Part shown: piece after piece, positions 5,538 to 8,733 of the stretch
Position numbering within the stretch: the first letter of the stretch is position 1
Layout: each line of letters opens with the position of its first letter
NCBI GenBank assembly: GCA_019240015.1
Contig: JAFAZB010000502.1
Span: 1-8,733, forward strand
Origin: Solirubrobacterales bacterium
GTDB lineage: Bacteria; Actinomycetota; Thermoleophilia; Solirubrobacterales; Solirubrobacteraceae
DNA length: 8,733 bases
Reading direction: 5' to 3'
Program-made: the position numbers and the translations under genes
Notes under the pieces: model-generated
The model's input: only the letters and a program-made list of their open reading frames with translations
What the model was told of the DNA's origin: nothing
The model's database searches: none

Positions 5538-6722
5538 ATGGAAGACGCTGTCATCGTCGGCGCACTGAGGACGCCGGTCGGGACATTCGGGGGACAGTTC
5601 AAAGACGTGTCAGCGAGCGAGCTCGGAACGCATGCAATCCGGGCGCTGCTGGAGCGGACCGAGGTATCAGGCGAGGAAGTGGACGAGGTCTTGCTCGGCT
5701 GCGTGCTGCAGGCGGGCCTCGGCCAGAACCCCGCCCGCCAGGCCGCGCTCGGAGCGGACATTCCGAAGGAGGTGCCGGCCACCACGATCAACATGCTGTG
5801 CGGATCGGGGCTGAAATCGGTCGCGATCGCGTCGCAGATGATTCGTGCTGGTGACGCCGAGATCGTCGTCGCCGGCGGCATGGAGAACATGACCAGGGCG
5901 CCGTACCTGATGCCAAAGGCCCGCTTCGGGGCGCGGATGGGCAACGCGGAGCTGATCGACTCGATGCTCACCGACGGCTTGATCGATGCCTTCAACGACA
6001 TCCACATGGGGGTCACCGCCGAGAACCTCGCCGACCAGTATGGGATCACGCGCGAGGAGCAGGATGAGTTCGCCGCCGCCAGCCAACAGAAAGCGGAGCG
6101 AGCGATTCACGACGGTGTGTTCAAGGACGAGATCGTGCCGATCGAGGTCCCGGCCAAGAAGGGCACGATGGTCGTGGAAACGGACGAGCATCCCCGTCCT
6201 GGCGTCACGGCCGAGACGCTGGCTAAGCTGCGCGCCGCATTTCGCAAGGACGACGGCACGGTCACGGCTGGCAACGCCTCGGGCGTCAACGACGGCGCCG
6301 CGGCGATTCTCGTGATGTCGGCCAGTGCCGCCAAGAAGCGCGGGCTCGAGCCGTTTGGCACCGTCGAGAGCTATGCGTCGGTCGGCGTGGAGCCGAAGAT
6401 CATGGGGATCGGTCCCGTTCCCGCGGTTCGCAAGGCGCTCGATAAGGCCGGCCTGAAGCTAAAGGACATCGACCTGATCGAGCTGAACGAGGCGTTCGCA
6501 GCCCAGTCGCTGGCCGTGATCAAGGAGCTGAAGCTGGAGCCCCAGCGGATCAACCGCCACGGCGGCGCGATCGCGCTCGGGCATCCGATCGGCGCCAGTG
6601 GCGGCCGGATCCTGGTCACGCTGCTGCACGAGATGAAGCGCTCGGACATCCAGCGCGGGGTTGCGGCATTGTGCGTCGGCGGCGGCCAAGGTCAAGCCGC
6701 GGTGATCCGCAACGGGAAGTAG
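5538..6722 (+). CDS. phaA: Acetyl-CoA C-acetyltransferase (biosynthetic thiolase, PhaA type)
   Basis: A 394-residue thiolase that condenses two acetyl-CoA to acetoacetyl-CoA, the first step of PHB synthesis. The catalytic set is intact: nucleophile Cys88 in INMLCGSGLKS, His349 in GGAIALGHPIGASGGR, and Cys379 in ALCVGGGQGQA. These are within one residue of the positions in the well-studied Zoogloea enzyme. Other family marks are GGMENMTRAP (about 113-122), HMGVTAENLADQYGITREEQDEFA, GNASGVNDGAA and NEAFAAQ. Length is normal for the family. The ATG follows GGGAGG at good spacing. It converges with phaB and phaC, and both ends share one hairpin. The same fold serves fatty-acid breakdown and acetoacetate use, so the phaA name rests on the neighbouring PHA synthase and reductase. 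Confidence 0.9.
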   Translation: MEDAVIVGALRTPVGTFGGQFKDVSASELGTHAIRALLERTEVSGEEVDEVLLGCVLQAGLGQNPARQAALGADIPKEVPATTINMLCGSGLKSVAIASQMIRAGDAEIVVAGGMENMTRAPYLMPKARFGARMGNAELIDSMLTDGLIDAFNDIHMGVTAENLADQYGITREEQDEFAAASQQKAERAIHDGVFKDEIVPIEVPAKKGTMVVETDEHPRPGVTAETLAKLRAAFRKDDGTVTAGNASGVNDGAAAILVMSASAAKKRGLEPFGTVESYASVGVEPKIMGIGPVPAVRKALDKAGLKLKDIDLIELNEAFAAQSLAVIKELKLEPQRINRHGGAIALGHPIGASGGRILVTLLHEMKRSDIQRGVAALCVGGGQGQAAVIRNGK

Positions 6723-6776
6723 GCAGTGGTCGCGGACCGGCGCTGGGCCGGGTGGCCCGCGCCGGTCCGACTGCCT
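6721..6776. terminator. Bidirectional hairpin between convergent phaA and phaB
   Basis: A long inverted repeat lies between the convergent genes. The outer arms AGGCAGT / ACTGCCT (6721-6727, 6770-6776) overlap parts of both stop codons. A perfect 11-bp stem CGGACCGGCGC / GCGCCGGTCCG (6733-6743, 6759-6769) follows after a 5-base bulge on the left, then a one-base bulge and a 5-bp stem GGGCC / GGCCC closing a 4-base loop. There is no T-run. The symmetry suits termination from both sides. Confidence 0.85.
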
Positions 6777-7600
6777 CACATGTCCTGTCCGCCGTTCACC
6801 GCCCAGACCTGGCCGGTGATGTAGGCCGACGCGTCCGCGCTCAGAAAGTGCACCACCCGCGCCACCTCGTCCGGTCGGCCCAGACGGCCAAGGGGGATCT
6901 GCGAGCGGATCTTGTCGAGCACTTTCTCGGGAACCGTGTCGAGCATCTCCGTCTCGATGAAACCGGGCGCGACCGCATTGACGGTCAGCCCGATGCCATG
7001 CTCGTCGGCCTTGCCGGACTTCTGCAGGTTGGCCGCCGCCTCCCGTGCCAGCGACCTGGTCAGGCCGAACATGCCCGACTTCGAGGCCGCATAGTTGGTC
7101 TGACCGATGTTGCCCATCTGCCCGACGATCGAGGAGATGTTCACGATCCGCCCGGTGCCGCGCTCGAGCATGTGCTCAAGCGCTACCTTCGACATGAAGA
7201 AGGCGCCGGATAGGTTGACCGCGAGCACCTTGTACCAGTCGTCGTCGGCCATCTTCAGGACCGGCTTGTCGACCGTGATACCGGCGTTATTGACCAGGAT
7301 GTCGAGCCGCCCGTACTGCTCCAGCACCTCGTTCACGGTGCGCTTGCAGTCCTCGGCCGAGGCCACGTTGCCCTGATGGACGCTGGCGGTGGCCTCCAGC
7401 TGCTCGAGCTCCCGTAGGAAGGTCTCGGCCCGGTCCTTGTCACGCGAATAACCGGCCGCGACGGTCGCTCCCTGGTTGGCGAGGCTGCGACAGATCGCCG
7501 CCCCGATCCCGCGTGTGCCGCCCGTAACCAAGGCGACGCGGTCTTTGAGCTTCGCCCCGGCTACCGAGCTGGTCCGCTCGGCGGTGTCGACGGTGGCCAT
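6776..7600 (-). CDS. phaB: Acetoacetyl-CoA reductase (PhaB / FabG-type SDR)
   Basis: A 274-residue short-chain dehydrogenase, expected to reduce acetoacetyl-CoA to 3-hydroxybutyryl-CoA with NADPH. Visible are the cofactor loop TGGTRGIG (26-33), NNAG (104-107), Asn129, catalytic Ser157, Tyr170 and Lys174 in NISSIVGQMGNIGQTNYAASK, APGFIETEM, and the C-terminal ITGQVWAVNGGQDM. Relative to the usual 245-250 residues it has about 16 extra N-terminal residues and a roughly 10-residue insert before GLTVNAVAPG (around 190-203). Its ribosome site GGGAGG lies in the last codons of phaC, whose stop is only 3 bases before this ATG, so translation is probably coupled. FabG-type reductases are very similar; the phaC context favours PhaB. 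Confidence 0.88.
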   Translation of the reverse strand: MATVDTAERTSSVAGAKLKDRVALVTGGTRGIGAAICRSLANQGATVAAGYSRDKDRAETFLRELEQLEATASVHQGNVASAEDCKRTVNEVLEQYGRLDILVNNAGITVDKPVLKMADDDWYKVLAVNLSGAFFMSKVALEHMLERGTGRIVNISSIVGQMGNIGQTNYAASKSGMFGLTRSLAREAAANLQKSGKADEHGIGLTVNAVAPGFIETEMLDTVPEKVLDKIRSQIPLGRLGRPDEVARVVHFLSADASAYITGQVWAVNGGQDM

Positions 7601-7603
7601 GTT

Positions 7604-8665
7604 TCATCCCTCCCTCGTGGGTTGTGATCGCTGTTGGAGCCACTGACTGATGTCAGGCCAGATCTCCTCGCGGGCCTTGGATCCCGCCATCAGCCCGATG
7701 TGTCCTCCGGGTCGGTCGATGCATGTGATGTCGTCGCTGCCGACCAGCTCGAGCAGCGGCTTGGTCCCCTGCGGCGGTGCGATGTGATCGGCCCCCGCCG
7801 TCACAACCAGCAGGCTCTGCTGGACCCTGCGCAGGTCCACGCGCTCGCCGCGCAGCCGCATCCGTCCAGCCACCAGCCGGTTCTCCTTGTACATCCAGGT
7901 GATCCACTCCCGGTAGGCGCGGGCCGGGAATGGCGGGTTGTCCGCCACCCAGCGGGCCATCGCCTGATACGCATCGCGCCGGGCTTTGCCGGCAAGCACG
8001 CCCTCCCACAGACGCCGGTAGGTCGTCCAATAGTTGGTCACCGGCTTCATCATCTTGTTCGCCCAGTCGATCGCCTGGCCCGGAATCGCCTTGTATCCGT
8101 CGGCGACGTAGTCGACGTCGAACGAGTCGCGGCCCACCCAGGTCCAGTACAGCGAGCCGGTGGTGTCGACCGGAGTGGTGAGCAGCGCCATGTTGCGCAC
8201 CGGACTCTCCGGATACAGGCCGGCGTACAGCAGGCACAGAGTCCCGCCGATGCACCAGCCAAGCAGCGTCAGCTCGTCTTCTCCGCTGGTGCGCAGCACC
8301 TCACGGATCCCCCATCGAAGCTCGTCGCACACGTAGGCCTCGAGCCCCACGTCTGAGTCCTCTTCCTCGGGATAGCCCCAGTCGATCAGGTACACGTCGT
8401 AGCCCTCGGCGAGCAGGAACTCGACGAACGAGTTGCCAGGACGCAGATCGAAGATGTCTGGCCGGTTGATCAGCGCAAACACCAACAGCACGGGGATGGG
8501 GTGCCGTCGGCGGTCGCTGCGGTACCGGTAAAGGGTGGTCTTGCGATGGGTCCAGACGACGTCCTTGGGGCTGGTGCCGACCTGCGCGTCGTTCTGGGTG
8601 AGCAGGATGTTGGCGAACTCGATCGCCGCCGCCGGTCCCTTGGTGAGCTGCTCGACGACGCTCAT
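7604..8665 (-). CDS. phaC: Polyhydroxyalkanoate synthase, class III-like (PhaC)
   Basis: A 353-residue alpha/beta-hydrolase that polymerises 3-hydroxyacyl-CoA into polyester and stays on the granule. The lipase-like box is GWCIGG with nucleophile Cys138; the other triad members are Asp293 (TAGADHIAPP) and His322 (RPGGHIGLM). Further family marks are PVLLVFALINRPDIFDLRPGNSFVEFLL, VYLIDWG and NMALLTTPVD. The short length and the lack of the long N-terminal domain of class I/II enzymes match class III (PhaC of PhaEC) or class IV enzymes, both of which need a partner subunit. No PhaE or PhaR is recognisable in the window. The start ATG at 8665 has no ribosome site but overlaps the stop of an upstream gene as ATGA, which points to coupled translation. 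The frame stays open upstream to the window edge, so a longer form is not fully excluded. Confidence 0.92.
   Translation of the reverse strand: MSVVEQLTKGPAAAIEFANILLTQNDAQVGTSPKDVVWTHRKTTLYRYRSDRRRHPIPVLLVFALINRPDIFDLRPGNSFVEFLLAEGYDVYLIDWGYPEEEDSDVGLEAYVCDELRWGIREVLRTSGEDELTLLGWCIGGTLCLLYAGLYPESPVRNMALLTTPVDTTGSLYWTWVGRDSFDVDYVADGYKAIPGQAIDWANKMMKPVTNYWTTYRRLWEGVLAGKARRDAYQAMARWVADNPPFPARAYREWITWMYKENRLVAGRMRLRGERVDLRRVQQSLLVVTAGADHIAPPQGTKPLLELVGSDDITCIDRPGGHIGLMAGSKAREEIWPDISQWLQQRSQPTREG
7607..7616 (-). promoter_or_regulatory. phaB ribosome binding site inside the phaC 3' end
   Basis: On the minus strand GAGGGAGGGA lies within the last codons of phaC; its GGAGG core is 8 bases before the phaB ATG, and the phaC TGA falls between them. 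This arrangement favours re-initiation and a fixed PhaC:PhaB ratio. Confidence 0.75.
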
Positions 8666-8733
8666 TTCGATGCAGTGGACCGCCGACCGGACCGGCCAGC
8701 GGACCTCTCCCCGCCGTTGGAGCCGCTGCGGGT
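8662..8733 (-). CDS. Basic C-terminal tail of an unidentified protein upstream of phaC (partial)
   Basis: Only the last 23 codons are in the window. The frame ends with TGA at 8664-8662, overlapping the phaC ATG by four bases (ATGA). The visible peptide starts TRSGSNGGERS and ends RSGRRSTASK: short, disordered, rich in Arg, Ser and Gly. That resembles the tail of the DUF892 protein at 4638 and the histone-like tails of some phasins. Position and overlap suggest a granule protein or the partner subunit (PhaE or PhaR type) that a short PhaC would need. The reading frame choice rests on the ATGA overlap and on the composition; the other two frames also lack stops here, so the call is tentative. 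Confidence 0.45.
   Translation of the reverse strand, partial: TRSGSNGGERSAGRSGRRSTASK

Noticed and set aside
7634..8356. Plus-strand frame of 240 codons opposite phaC
   Set aside because: Antisense to a synthase with an intact catalytic triad; no motif of its own.
8666..8733. N-terminal extension of PhaC to the window edge
   Set aside because: The frame is open, but the visible upstream codons do not look like a synthase N-terminus, and the ATGA overlap with another frame explains the start at 8665 better; not fully excluded.

Overview
The window is a high-GC stretch of bacterial DNA. Its gene style (GTG and TTG starts, strong purine-rich ribosome sites, few T-tracts after hairpins, long antisense open frames) suggests an actinobacterium. 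The protein types make a soil Thermoleophilia/Solirubrobacterales-like organism my best guess, but the placement is inferred from general resemblance, not from a marker gene.

Layout. (1) Positions 1-2373, minus strand: a likely three-gene operon read from right to left. It holds an acyl-CoA synthetase of the ANL superfamily, a small one-pass membrane protein with four cysteines outside the membrane, and the start of a class V aminotransferase that runs off the left edge. (2) Positions 2506-3612, plus strand: a secreted protein of the NHL/SMP-30 beta-propeller type, followed by a strong GC hairpin. (3) Positions 3613-3941: a gene-free stretch with tandem hairpins and a regular array of four alternately inverted repeats. 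(4) Positions 3942-6722, plus strand: a phasin-like candidate granule protein, a DUF892 ferritin-like protein with a repetitive Arg/Ser/Gly tail, and an acetyl-CoA acetyltransferase (PhaA type). (5) Positions 6776-8733, minus strand: the basic tail of an unidentified protein, then a class III-like polyhydroxyalkanoate synthase (PhaC), then an acetoacetyl-CoA reductase (PhaB type). The two halves of the PHA locus converge on one large hairpin that includes both stop codons.

How it works together. Thiolase condenses two acetyl-CoA, the reductase makes 3-hydroxyacyl-CoA, and the synthase polymerises it into a storage polyester, so regions 4 and 5 form a PHA production and granule module. The two genes ahead of the thiolase are the most interesting part. 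One has an amphipathic N-terminus and a C-terminal helical module resembling that of actinobacterial lipid-droplet proteins. The other is a ferritin-like domain with a DNA-binding-type tail, reminiscent in layout (not in fold) of the PhaF phasins of Pseudomonas. A third protein with a similar basic tail overlaps the start of phaC by four bases, where a PhaE-type partner subunit would be expected. Together they suggest an unusual actinobacterial carbonosome. Functions of the non-enzymatic proteins are inference.
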